From the NCBI GenBank assembly GCA_036011085.1, contig DASCMS010000035.1, positions 25,223 through 89,222 of the forward strand: 64,000 bases of DNA, written 5' to 3'. A program made the position numbers and the translations under genes. Below are positions 1-8,914 of the stretch, in pieces. Positions within the stretch are counted from its first letter, which is position 1. Every line of letters starts with the position of its first letter. This DNA comes from UBA8231 sp036011085. GTDB taxonomy: Bacteria; Latescibacterota; UBA2968; UBA8231. A model generated the notes under the pieces. That model was not told where the DNA came from. It saw only the letters and a program-made list of their open reading frames with translations, and made no database searches.

Positions 1-91
1 ACGTAGTCGGCACAGCGCCCTGCAACGGCCAGTCGTCAAGTGCGGTCCGGCGTTCGAGATAACGTCTGACGGTGCGGTTGGTTCGGTTCAT
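1..91 (-). CDS. Partial reading frame running off the left edge
   Basis: On the minus strand an ATG at 91-89 opens 30 codons with no stop before the window edge; it begins MNRTNRTVRRYLERRTAL. It lies 28 bases downstream of the stop of the unknown-function gene on the same strand, so it is plausibly the next gene of that transcription unit. A TATGAT hexamer ends 8 bases before the ATG, but I see no Shine-Dalgarno motif. Too little is visible to assign a family, and a spurious frame cannot be excluded. Confidence 0.35.
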   Translation of the reverse strand, partial: MNRTNRTVRRYLERRTALDDWPLQGAVPTT

Positions 92-119
92 GAGCCGGGA
101 TCATAGGCAAGACCAGTGA

Positions 120-1955
120 TCAGCGCACGGGTATGGAATCCCCATGCCAGGGAAATGCGTATCCGGGCTGACGGTCGAACCGCCGCATGCCCAGATTCAG
201 CGTCGTCTCCGTCCCTGGCCGCATCCGCAGACGCAGCCAGGGGCCGTCGACAGCCATCGGCTGGACACTGTCATCGGAGACGACACGCACCTCAGAGAAG
301 GTGTGCTCGCCGAAGCTGCCGGCGCCGATGATGACATCACGAGTATGACGGACCGAGAGATTGACCAGGCTCACCGTCACCGAGCCATCCCGCAACTCAC
401 GCACGAGGGCGGCCACGTCCGCCGGTAGCCCCGAGCGTCGGTTCTCGGCGTCGTAGTAGCGTACCCGTCCCACCGCCAGTCCACCCCAGTAGACGGTCTG
501 CGGTCCACCGGTGGTCAGGTGCACGAGGGCCTCGGTGAGGACGGGATTCACCTGCTGCCAGTGATGGACGTCCATCTTCGTCAGATCCTGCTCGTCGGCC
601 ATCACAAGCTCCAGCCGACGACAGACCTCGCGGTAGTTGGCCTGCAGGATCTCCTCAGGGTAACCCGGCAGCTCCCCGGCGAGCCAGCGGGTCCAGGCAC
701 GGTCGTCGGGCGCCCGCGGACCGCGTGACGTCACCGTCGCCCAGCCCCGTTCGTCGCCGGTGCGGAAGCGCTCGAGGCGTTGCCAGTCGGCGTCGGCCAT
801 CGACGCCGACCACAGGTGAATGACATGGTGCGGGTGCACCGGTTGATGGTTGGTCCAACTCGCTTCGGTGGTGTGGTTGTGGGGGACGAGGAGCTGACCG
901 TCGTCCCCCGTCGTCGATTTCTCCAGCAACAGGTCGAGCCACAGACGCGGCAGGTCCAGATAGGCCATATCGCCGGTGATCAGTTGCGCTGCCTCCGCCG
1001 CGATGGTGAGGGCGCAGCCCATCATCTGATGGCCGTAGAGCCCGGTCCAGCCATAGTGTCCACCCCACCACTGGCCGTCGCGATGTTCGCCGATCTGACC
1101 GGAGGGCCCGATGTTGTCGGGCAAAACCCCGTCGTTGGCGCGGGTGCGCTCGATCCAGGCCTCGACGTAGTCGACGATCCAGCGCCGGTAGCGCTCGTCG
1201 CCGGTGTAGAGAAAGGCGGTGGCCACCAGCGGCACGGTGCCCAGGTTGACGACCACGTCGGAGCGCATCACGACATGGTCGAAGCGCTCGTGAACGCGTT
1301 GGCGAAGCTCGGCGTCTTCATGCCACCCCTCGGGCAGGGCGGGAGCGCCGGGACCCAGAGTGGTGTGGCCATATTCGAGGTTGTATCGCACGTCGCCCCA
1401 GCGGGCGTGGAACAGCGGTCCCCTGCTGCCGGAAAACGGCGAGGGGATCGTGCGCGTCACCGGGTCGTAGTTGCGGACCTCGGGGTTGTCGCCGGTGTAG
1501 TAGCCGGCAAACCGGCGGGCCCGATCGACGTTGTCACGCACCGTGGGGTCGACCATGCCGAGGGCGTAGAAGTAGATGTAGTTTTCGGCGTTGTGGAACC
1601 AGTCGTCGTCGTTGACGAACTCGTCGGTGACGCGGCCGTAGTCGACGGCGAGCTGTCTGGTGATGGCGTTCCACTCGACGAACGACTTCTCACCACAGTA
1701 GTCGCTGCCGCCGAGGGCGTGGTACTGGGGCCAGTTGAAGAAGGCTTCGTACAGGTCGTCGGCCCAGACCCCGTCTCCGGGATATTCCTCCTGCCAGATC
1801 AGGGCGCCACCCGGGCGGGTGTACCTGTCGAGAAAGACAGGAGCGGCCTCGTCGATGGCGTCGATGAGACGGCGTTCGAGCACGGCCCATGCCGGAGGTG
1901 TCGTCGGTTGTGTGGCCTCCAGCAGGGGGAGGGGTACTGCGGGGTCGTCGGACAT
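120..1955 (-). CDS. Conserved protein of unknown function, paralogue of 14501-16339
   Basis: 611 residues with no signal peptide. I do not recognise a named family. It is clearly homologous along most of its length to the protein at 14,501-16,339: both begin with a PPAW motif, share an RRFA-x-(Y/F)YTGD block near residue 145, a PDN(I/V)G-x-SG-x-IGE block followed by RDGQWWGG and GWTG near residues 290-310, and end in a small beta-rich tail with a GEHTF motif. The many helices rich in Trp and aromatic motifs would suit an (alpha/alpha)-toroid of the kind found in polysaccharide lyases and unsaturated glucuronyl hydrolases, but that is inference. A GAGG lies 4 bases before the ATG. The gene follows the decayed cyclase fragment on the same strand. 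Confidence 0.8.
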   Translation of the reverse strand: MSDDPAVPLPLLEATQPTTPPAWAVLERRLIDAIDEAAPVFLDRYTRPGGALIWQEEYPGDGVWADDLYEAFFNWPQYHALGGSDYCGEKSFVEWNAITRQLAVDYGRVTDEFVNDDDWFHNAENYIYFYALGMVDPTVRDNVDRARRFAGYYTGDNPEVRNYDPVTRTIPSPFSGSRGPLFHARWGDVRYNLEYGHTTLGPGAPALPEGWHEDAELRQRVHERFDHVVMRSDVVVNLGTVPLVATAFLYTGDERYRRWIVDYVEAWIERTRANDGVLPDNIGPSGQIGEHRDGQWWGGHYGWTGLYGHQMMGCALTIAAEAAQLITGDMAYLDLPRLWLDLLLEKSTTGDDGQLLVPHNHTTEASWTNHQPVHPHHVIHLWSASMADADWQRLERFRTGDERGWATVTSRGPRAPDDRAWTRWLAGELPGYPEEILQANYREVCRRLELVMADEQDLTKMDVHHWQQVNPVLTEALVHLTTGGPQTVYWGGLAVGRVRYYDAENRRSGLPADVAALVRELRDGSVTVSLVNLSVRHTRDVIIGAGSFGEHTFSEVRVVSDDSVQPMAVDGPWLRLRMRPGTETTLNLGMRRFDRQPGYAFPWHGDSIPVR

Positions 1956-1984
1956 GGTACCTCAGCGGGTCAGGAGGGTGCCGT

Positions 1985-2459
1985 TCATGCTCGCCCTGGG
2001 TCAGGCAGGAGGTCATGGGGCCCCGCTGTCGCGGCGGCTGCGGTCAACTCGTACACGTCTACAGACTCGCGGCGACCCTTCACCTGCGTCTCGCCGAGAG
2101 GCCGGAAGCTGAAGCCAGTCCCGACCAGCATCCGGGTCTGGGAGCTCACCAGCGTGTACGTGCCGAACTCCTTGTTTGCCTGCTCCAGGCGCGCGGCGAC
2201 GTTCACCGTGTCGCCCATGGCGGTGTAGTCGAAGCGCAGGTCGGAGCCCATGTTGCCGACCACCGCCGAGCCGCTGCTGATGCCGATGCGCACCTTCAGC
2301 TCGGGCAGATCTCGTCCGACCCACTCCTGGCGCAGCTCCATCAAGCGAAACTGCATGAGCATGGCGGCGCGACAGGCGCGGATGGCGTGATCTTCCTGAG
2401 CCAGAGGAGCACCGAAGAACGCCATGATCAGGTCGCCTTCGTACTTGTCGATCGTGCCG
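1985..2459 (-). pseudogene. Class III adenylate/guanylate cyclase, C-terminal half only
   Basis: This frame encodes the second half of a class III nucleotide cyclase catalytic domain: the GTIDKYEGDLIMAFFGAP metal-binding strand, then LKVRIGISSG, FDYTAMGDTVNVAARLE (with the Asn and Arg transition-state positions) and an LGETQVKGR tail. The whole first half, including the first metal-binding aspartate and any sensor domain, is missing. The frame begins exactly where the AAA_14 ATPase fragment stops, and the two are in different frames. The first ATG in frame (2425) lies downstream of the DKYEGD motif. It cannot encode an active cyclase. It is a remnant made by deletion or recombination. Confidence 0.85.
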
Positions 2460-2774
2460 CTTGCGCGCGCTCGAGCCCGTCAGTGCGAAGACCGTACGGC
2501 TCGATTCGATCAGGCTGTGGACGATGTCGAGCAAGGCCGGCGCCTTCTGCACCTCGTCGATCACGACGGGGCGTCCCTCCTCGTTCCCCATGACCAGCTC
2601 GCGCAGTCTTTCGGGGCGCGCCTGGTATTCGCGTTGACGGGCGGGGTCGAGAAGGTCGAGCCACAATGCGTCCGGGAGCTGCTGCCTGAGCCAGGTGGAC
2701 TTGCCGGTGCCGCGGGGTCCGAACAGGAAGAAGCTGTCCGAAGGCAAGGCCAGGAAACGCTCTACTATATCCAT
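2460..2774 (-). pseudogene. AAA_14-type ATPase, N-terminal fragment
   Basis: The first 105 codons match the start of the AAA_14/DUF4143 ATPase family: an FLALP opening, Walker A GPRGTGKST at about residues 19-27, a Walker B-like VVIDEVQ at 70-76 and the FALTGSSARK sensor strand at 96-105. Intact family members are roughly 380-400 residues. Here the coding sense stops at about 2,460 and the same frame continues for 148 meaningless residues through the cyclase remnant. The C-terminal DUF4143 region is gone. Family members are often toxin-antitoxin-like or defence-associated ATPases of uncertain role. Start ATG at 2774. Confidence 0.85.
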
Positions 2775-2875
2775 TTTTGGTCCAATTTTGGAGTTTACTG
2801 CTCCAAAACCACCGTCTTCTGTCCATCACAGTCAAGAGATCTTCAGAGGTCGTCACGGGTCCCTCCGTCTCACGA

Positions 2876-4327
2876 TCAGCGCGTCGTCTCGACGATGACG
2901 TGGTCGGTGGACCACCCCGTCGTCGGCAGTGGTGCCTGCTGCAGCGAACCAGGGCTGTCGTCACCCGGCGCCCCGGCGGCATAGACAGCAGCCATGTCGC
3001 GAACCAGGCTGTCAGCGAAGCGTTCCCCGGCTTCGATGCTGCGTGTGCCCATCATCGACACGCCGAGACTGGCCAGGTCCAGCGGCTCCAGCGTGGCCAC
3101 AGCCTTCACAAGCTCGCGACCGGGCGGCCCACTTGCCCGGATGCGGAAGGGCATGGCTCCAGCGGTGCCGGTCTCGTAGACCTGGCCGGCACGCACACGA
3201 CCGTCGGGACGGTGCTGGTTGGGGAACAACACCGTGACCTTGCCGCTGGTGCCGACGTTGACGAGGGTGACGTAGCAGTCGCGTTCGGCGGTGAAGCGGA
3301 AGCGGATCTCGTCGCCGATGCGCGCGTGGACGACCTTCTCGCCCCTTGTGTCCTTCGAGAGAGCCGCACCTGACGCCACCGTGTAGGCACTGAGGGACAG
3401 CCGGAACGAAGGCGCCGGGTTCTGCAGGCCTTCGAGCCGCTCAAGGATGTAGGCGTTGGCCAGGTGCGGCCGCAGTCGGTCGACCAACTCGGGCAGGACT
3501 CCGGCCGTCTCACGCACCCGCGGCACGCCGTCGAAGACGAGAGCTGCCGTCAGCGCGCCGGCTTCGCGGCCTACCCTCAGGCGCAGGGCGTAGTGCTGAT
3601 CCGGAGCGGTGACCTGCACGAACTCCAGCACCCCCAAACCATGGCGCAGTGACCGGCACAATTCATCGTCGTCGCACTCCAGGCGTACCTGCAGCCGGTC
3701 CAGAGTGACACCGTGGGAGCGACGCACGACGCGGTCACCCGGTGCGGCCACACCCCGGGTCAACTCGCCCTGAGACCAGTCCTGTTCGACCCGGGTCACC
3801 GTCACTTCGGCGGCGGCGGGCTCATCGTTGCTCCCCCCGGAGAAGACGTCGAACTGCGAGCCGGGCGTAACGCCGTTGGCCCATCCGACGCCGATCCGCA
3901 CCTGTCGGCCGGCGACCCAGGTCACGACAGCCGCGGCCGGATCGCCAGTATCAGCGGCTGACAGCAGCGGCGCGTCAACGTCACCCTCGACCTGCGGTGT
4001 CTGGTAGTACTTGCCCGCCATGTCCCGACGCACCCGTTCGATCAACTCGCCGTACGTGGTGCCCGCCGGCGCGCGACGCGCGTTCTCCACAAGGTTCGAC
4101 GTCAGGGCCCCGGCATAGAAGCCGTCGCGGATCCAGGCGTCGGCCGATGTCTGATCGGCCTTGCATCCCGAGATCGTCACCCGGGTGCGCTCGGCCGTTG
4201 CCGTCGCCGCCGTCGCCTCCATGGCCGCCGGCGTCTGTGAGTCGGAGCCGCTGTGAAACGAGGCCAGGAGCGCCTGCGGATCGGGAGCTCCCAGGCCTCG
4301 TGTCCCCCTGTGCTGCGACTCCCTCTT
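2876..4327 (-). pseudogene. Caspase-like/DUF4384 protein, 5'-truncated
   Basis: The recognisable part starts with LLASFHSGS, which aligns with the caspase-fold catalytic segment (normally D-x-C-H-S-G). The cysteine position holds Phe (TTT), and everything before it, including the catalytic-His strand, is absent. It then reads through the caspase p10-like region (ISGCKADQTSADAWI, TYGELIERV, QTPQVEG), a linker, and a DUF4384 domain in the last third (CYVTLVNVGTSGKVTVLFPN). The open frame extends upstream to 4399, but those codons overlap mtnK out of frame, so the 5' end was probably lost when this DNA was joined to mtnK. An internal ATG at 4225 could still express the C-terminal part. Inactive as a protease. 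Confidence 0.8.
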
Positions 4328-5427
4328 CAGGCGAATTCCCTTACGGTCTGTGGCAGACTCTCGGTGGACGGTGGATCGGCGATCAGCACGCGACCGCAAG
4401 CGATCGCTTGCGTCTCGACGGCGCAGCGCCGGGCATCGTCCTCGATCGACTCGATGTCCTCCACATGGGCGGCGCCCAGAATGCGACGCAGCATCTTGAC
4501 GCCGGCAAACTGGAGCGCCTCCCGCCAGATGGCCGGCAGCCTCGAGGGGCGCTTGAACTTCTCTCTATAGGCCCGCCAGCAGTCCTCGATACACTGCATC
4601 AGTGCCATCCGGTCGTGTCCAGCGTGGGCATACCAGGCGAGCAGGTAGTTGGCCACCAGAGCCCCCACGTCGAAGGCGATGGGGCCGTAAAAGGCGAACT
4701 CGGCATCGATCACACGGGCGCCCTGCCCATTGACCATGACACTGCCCGTGTGCAGATCGCCGTGCACCAGGCCTTCCCGCGCTTCATTGAACCGACCACG
4801 CAGACGTCGGATCTCGGCCAGGAGTTCACTGTCAGCCCGCACGTCATCGACGATTCTGTCCAGGCCTTCGGTGTGCCGGTTCGTCGGATCCTGCCGAAAG
4901 GGCTTGGTGAACACGTAGTCAGACGTGATACCCTGCATGTCGGGATTGTGGAAGTCCTGCTGGTAGCGCTCCCGCTCCTCCGGTGACACGGTCTCCGCCA
5001 GAGTGGCGCGGTGCATGGTCGCCATGAAGGCACCCACGGAGGCTGCCACCTTCGGTTCGATCTGGCCGGCGATGAGAGCGTGGCGCAGGATCCTATACCC
5101 TCGCAGGTCTTCCATGAGAAGCACATGGGCATCGGCATCGAAGTGCAGAGGCCTGGGCACACTGCCCGGGGCCAGCCTGTCGTAGATCACCATCGCCCGG
5201 GCCTCGATGGTGACCCGATGCTGGGTCAGGCAGTACTCCGGACCGAGGACCTTTATGTACGGCGGCGCCTGCTTCACGATCAGCGAGCGCTCCGGGTCGT
5301 GATGGCGCCACACGCGGAAGACGAAATTGAGGTTGCCGTCACCCACCTCCTCCGCCCGCAGTGGACCCTCACCCAGCAACCCCGTCTCGGCGACATAGTC
5401 GCACGCCACACTGCAGGTCCAGTTCAT
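4327..5427 (-). CDS. mtnK: S-methyl-5-thioribose kinase-like phosphotransferase
   Basis: 366 residues, close to the family size of about 400. It shows the MtnK hallmarks: a GDGNLNFVFRV loop near residue 30, IVKQAPPY with the ATP-binding lysine, MEDLRGYRILR, the catalytic VHGDLHTGS loop and the IDAEFAFYGPIAFDVG metal-binding loop. The enzyme phosphorylates 5-methylthioribose in the methionine salvage pathway. No mtnA isomerase is adjacent, so the partner must lie elsewhere. A GAGGAGGGGG purine run lies about 13 bases before the ATG. The neighbouring divergent gene shares a 189-base region that carries a perfect palindrome. A related APH-type kinase with another sugar substrate is the alternative. 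Confidence 0.85.
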   Translation of the reverse strand: MNWTCSVACDYVAETGLLGEGPLRAEEVGDGNLNFVFRVWRHHDPERSLIVKQAPPYIKVLGPEYCLTQHRVTIEARAMVIYDRLAPGSVPRPLHFDADAHVLLMEDLRGYRILRHALIAGQIEPKVAASVGAFMATMHRATLAETVSPEERERYQQDFHNPDMQGITSDYVFTKPFRQDPTNRHTEGLDRIVDDVRADSELLAEIRRLRGRFNEAREGLVHGDLHTGSVMVNGQGARVIDAEFAFYGPIAFDVGALVANYLLAWYAHAGHDRMALMQCIEDCWRAYREKFKRPSRLPAIWREALQFAGVKMLRRILGAAHVEDIESIEDDARRCAVETQAIACGRVLIADPPSTESLPQTVREFA

Positions 5428-5470
5428 CGTGTTGTCGGTACCCCCTCCTCGAGCCCTGCGGCACTCGTCA

Positions 5471-5485
5471 ATTGTGAATCACAAT
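5471..5485. promoter_or_regulatory. Perfect 15-bp palindrome in divergent promoter region
   Basis: ATTGTGAATCACAAT, two perfect 7-base arms around one base, lies between divergent mtnK (start 5427) and the ADP-ribosylglycohydrolase gene (start 5616). On the mtnK strand it runs directly into a TTGACG hexamer that could be a -35 element, so a bound regulator would block that promoter. The 1-base centre argues against a CRP site (6-base centre). It resembles GntR-type operators in layout. The binding protein is unknown. Confidence 0.5.
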
Positions 5486-5615
5486 CAGGGGGAACATACC
5501 CGATTGCGGGATGGTCCCGTCAAGCCACTGGGGTCGGCGGTGTTGCCCAACCCGATGACGAGCCGTTAGATCCACCGTGCGGCATACCGCCGCGAGATCG
5601 GATCGGACTCTTTCG

Positions 5616-6722
5616 ATGCCAGAACTGCGAGACAGGATTCGCGGATCGGTCCTGGGCCAGGCGCTGGGGGACGCCCTCGGGGCTCCCTTTGAGTTCGCGT
5701 CGCCGGGAGCGGTGCGGGAACAATCCGGCCAGGACTGGATCGACAGGCTGTGTGCCTTCACCGGGGTGACAGGACCTCACGGGCCCTGGCAGTCGCCGGC
5801 ACCACCGGGAACCGGCACCGACGATGTGCGCTACAACCGGCTGTTCATCGATCTGGTGGCCGAACTGGGCGGACGGATGCCTGACGAGGCCGAACTGGCG
5901 GCCCGGTTGCTCGACGTCCATGAGCGACCGGAAGAGTGGTTTCCCGGGTATGGTGAGCTGGCCCGCGCGCAGTTTGAGATGTGGGAAGGCGTGAGTCGCG
6001 GCAGACTGGGGCAGACCTCACCCGCACATCCCGGCATCTCGCCTGAGATCCTGGCCACCCGCAGCGTCGGCCTCAACTACCCGACCATGGCAGGGCTGCT
6101 CGTCATGCCGTCCGCTGGACTGCTGTATCCGGATGCCGCCGACCAGGCCTATCGAGCCGCCTACGAGGCTGCCTTCTTCGACATTGCCTACGCCCGCGAG
6201 GCGACGGCCGTGTTCGCAGCGGCCCAGAGCCTGGCGCTGGCCGGTGGGTCACCAGCGGGTGTCGTGAAATCCGTGCTGGCCATGGATCCGCTGCACCTGG
6301 GAGGCTACTTCGGTGGACCTTTCCTCAAGGAGAACCTGCCCCGGCTGCTGCAGAAGGCCGATGGCCTGAGGGGGCACGAGCTGGCCGCCTGGTTGTCCGC
6401 GGAACTGCGCCATTTCAGCGTCTTCGATCCCTATCGGGCGCTGGCGATCGTGTTCGCCGCGCTGCTGGCCCACCCCGACGAGCCGATGATGGTATTGCAG
6501 GTGGCGGTCAACCACATGGACGTGGACGATGTCGGTGCCGCCCGTCGACTTGCCGATATCGATTGCTATGCTGGGATCGCCGGGGCCCTCGTGGGTACAC
6601 TGTTCGGTGATGACGAGCTGCCAGCGGATATGGTGGAGCAGGTGCTGTCGGCCAACAAGGCGGTCTACGGGATCGATCTCAATCAAGTCGCGCAACGGTT
6701 GATCACGGTCGCTGCGCCATGA
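5616..6722 (+). CDS. ADP-ribosylglycohydrolase family protein
   Basis: 368 residues from the ATG at 5616, which precedes the first conserved block; an in-frame ATG at 5577 would add 13 unconserved residues. It carries the DraG/ARH hallmarks: GQALGDALGAPFEF near the start, a GTGTDDVRYN block equivalent to the T-D-D magnesium-binding motif, and a C-terminal DIDCYAGIAGALVG block equivalent to the second metal site (usually D-x-D-T). These hydrolases remove ADP-ribose from proteins, nucleic acids or small molecules; the substrate here cannot be told. Its stop overlaps the next start by ATGA, so it is translationally coupled to the transporter. Confidence 0.85.
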   Translation: MPELRDRIRGSVLGQALGDALGAPFEFASPGAVREQSGQDWIDRLCAFTGVTGPHGPWQSPAPPGTGTDDVRYNRLFIDLVAELGGRMPDEAELAARLLDVHERPEEWFPGYGELARAQFEMWEGVSRGRLGQTSPAHPGISPEILATRSVGLNYPTMAGLLVMPSAGLLYPDAADQAYRAAYEAAFFDIAYAREATAVFAAAQSLALAGGSPAGVVKSVLAMDPLHLGGYFGGPFLKENLPRLLQKADGLRGHELAAWLSAELRHFSVFDPYRALAIVFAALLAHPDEPMMVLQVAVNHMDVDDVGAARRLADIDCYAGIAGALVGTLFGDDELPADMVEQVLSANKAVYGIDLNQVAQRLITVAAP

Positions 6723-8914
6723 CCGCGTCCACCGGACGGCGTCGCTTCGGCACGTTTCTGGGAGTCTACGTCCCGAGCGTGCTCACGATCCTCGGTCTGG
6801 TCATGTACCTGCGCTTCGGGTGGGTGGTGGGCAACGTCGGTCTGGCATACACCTTCGCTATCGTGCTGCTCGCCAGTTCGATCACCTGCATCACTGCCCT
6901 CAGCGCCTCGGCCATCGCCACCAACATGCGTATCGGCGCCGGTGGCGAGTACTTCATGGTTGCCCACAGTCTCGGTCTCGAGATGGGTGGCGCCATCGGC
7001 ATTCCGCTGTTTCTGTGCCGCACTCTGAGTATCACGTTCTACTGCTACGGTCTCGCCGAGTCGGTTCTTGGTTTTGATGGTCAGCCCATCGATCCGCTGC
7101 AGGAAAAGCTGCTGGCCGCCGGTCTCATCATCGTCATCACCGCAGTCTCGGGTGCCAGCGCCGGCCTCGCGCTCAAGCTGCAGCTGCCGATCCTCGCCAT
7201 CGTGGGTCTGTCGATCGTCGCCCTGGTCATCGGCGTCGGACAGGGCGATCTGCACGCACCGGAGTGGACGGCGACGTACCGCACGGCCCCCGGAGGCTTC
7301 TGGTATGTCTTCGCCGTGTTCTTTCCGGCGGTCACCGGCTTTGCCGCCGGCATCGGCATGAGTGGGGATCTGCAGGACCCACGACGTTCGATTCCGCGCG
7401 GCACGCTGGCTGCGGTTGCCACCGGGACCGCCGTCTACCTGCTGGTCCCGGTGCTGCTGGCAACAACGGGACGCATCGAGGTGCAGGATCTGGCCGATCC
7501 TGCACGTTTCGTCTGGGTCGACATCGCCTTCCTTGGCGCCTGGCTGATCCTCCCCGGAGTCTGGGGCGCCATCCTGTCGTCGGCCTTCGGCAGCGCTCTG
7601 GGTGGTCCCCGCGTGCTGCAGGCGCTGGCTCGTGACGGACTGGCGCCACGGTTTCTGTCTCGCCTTACCCGCAGCGGCCAACCCACCGTAGCGACGCTGG
7701 TCAGCGGCGCCATCGCTCTGGTGGCCCTCAGCCTCGGCGAACTGAACGCCGTGGCCCGCTTCGTGTCGATCCTGTTCCTCACGCTCTACGTAGCGATCAA
7801 CCTGAGCTGCGCCATTGAAGGTTTCACCGGAGATCCGTCGTGGCGTCCCACGATCCGCCTGCCGCCGCTGGTGAGTCTCCTCGGCGCTGCGGCAACTGTC
7901 GCCATCATGTTCCTCATCAGTCCCGTGGCCTGTGTCGCCGCCATCTGTCTGGAACTGCTGCTCTACATAGGCTTTCGACGACGAGCCCTGCGACGACGCT
8001 GGGGAGATGCCCGTGCCGGCTTCTGGGCGGCCCTGGCCCGGTTTTCCCTGATCAAGCTGTCTCGGCACCGCTCCGACCCGCGCAACTGGCGGCCGTTGAT
8101 CCTGCTGTTCTCCGGAGACCCGCAGCGACGGGCCGGTCTCGTACGCATGGCCAACTGGTTCACCCAGAACCGCGGTCTGGTGACGGCGTGTCAGATGATT
8201 CTGGGCGATCTGGCCACGGAACGAGGCGAGATCGAGCGCCGGGAGCGGGAGATGGACGAGGCTCTGCGCCACGAAGGTCTGGTGGCCTTTACCCGGGTCG
8301 CCGTGGTGCCCGATTTCGAGCAGGGCGTCATGGGGGTCACTCAGGGAAGCGGGTTGTCCGGACTGCGCGCCAACTCCATCATGTTCGGCTGGCCGGAGAA
8401 GCGGGAGCGCCTGCTGGCCATGCTGCGCATGTTGCGGGCGGCGTCGAACGCCGGCCGGTCGACGCTGATCACGCGACTGCAGGATCCGGTGGTGCCACTG
8501 CAAACGCCGCGCATCGACGTCTGGTGGCGCGGCCGGCACAACAACGGCGACCTCATGCTGCTGCTGGCCTATCTGCTGCTGATGAACGAGGAGTGGAAGT
8601 CGGCACGCATCGCCGTACGCACCATCGTCGATGACGAGTCGCAGCGTCGGGGCATGGAGCAGAGCCTGGCGACGCTGATCGACGAAACACGCATTCCCGC
8701 CGAGCCCGAAGTCATCGTCCGGGCCGCCGGTGGCGGTCTGGTGGAGACGATGCACGAACGCAGCGCCGGTTCGGACCTGGTCTTTCTCGGACTGCGCGAT
8801 CCGGAGCCGGACGGCGAACAGGAGTACGCCGATTCTCTGCTGGCGATGATGGACGGACTGCCGACGGCGGTGCTGGTCCGCAGCGGCGGGGAGTTCGCCG
8901 GGAGGCTGATCTAG
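6719..8914 (+). CDS. Cation-chloride cotransporter-like (SLC12/APC) membrane protein
   Basis: 731 residues. The N-terminal 430 or so form about 12 membrane segments of the APC fold, starting with the signature FGTFLGVYVPSVLTILGLVM-type opening (residues 10-30) and an IGAGGEYFMV loop typical of the Na-K-Cl/K-Cl cotransporter family. The remaining 300 residues form a soluble C-terminal domain (RNWRPLILLFSGDP onwards) like that of the bacterial and eukaryotic SLC12 proteins. It probably moves potassium or sodium with chloride, but ion selectivity is not visible. It starts inside the stop of the glycohydrolase gene. Its TAG stop is formed at the left end of the MITE-like element, so the original C-terminus may have been altered. 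Confidence 0.85.
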   Translation: MTASTGRRRFGTFLGVYVPSVLTILGLVMYLRFGWVVGNVGLAYTFAIVLLASSITCITALSASAIATNMRIGAGGEYFMVAHSLGLEMGGAIGIPLFLCRTLSITFYCYGLAESVLGFDGQPIDPLQEKLLAAGLIIVITAVSGASAGLALKLQLPILAIVGLSIVALVIGVGQGDLHAPEWTATYRTAPGGFWYVFAVFFPAVTGFAAGIGMSGDLQDPRRSIPRGTLAAVATGTAVYLLVPVLLATTGRIEVQDLADPARFVWVDIAFLGAWLILPGVWGAILSSAFGSALGGPRVLQALARDGLAPRFLSRLTRSGQPTVATLVSGAIALVALSLGELNAVARFVSILFLTLYVAINLSCAIEGFTGDPSWRPTIRLPPLVSLLGAAATVAIMFLISPVACVAAICLELLLYIGFRRRALRRRWGDARAGFWAALARFSLIKLSRHRSDPRNWRPLILLFSGDPQRRAGLVRMANWFTQNRGLVTACQMILGDLATERGEIERREREMDEALRHEGLVAFTRVAVVPDFEQGVMGVTQGSGLSGLRANSIMFGWPEKRERLLAMLRMLRAASNAGRSTLITRLQDPVVPLQTPRIDVWWRGRHNNGDLMLLLAYLLLMNEEWKSARIAVRTIVDDESQRRGMEQSLATLIDETRIPAEPEVIVRAAGGGLVETMHERSAGSDLVFLGLRDPEPDGEQEYADSLLAMMDGLPTAVLVRSGGEFAGRLI

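Noticed and set aside
2013..2774. A single 253-residue ATPase protein
   Set aside because: Only the first 105 residues match the AAA_14 family; the rest is the cyclase remnant read in the wrong frame.
6683..8755. A very long open frame antisense to the transporter (about 690 codons), and similar long antisense frames opposite the unknown-function gene at 120-1955 and the TonB receptor
   Set aside because: They mirror genes with clear homology and start and stop without ribosome sites; GC-rich codon use with rare stop codons explains them, and their translations show no domain pattern.
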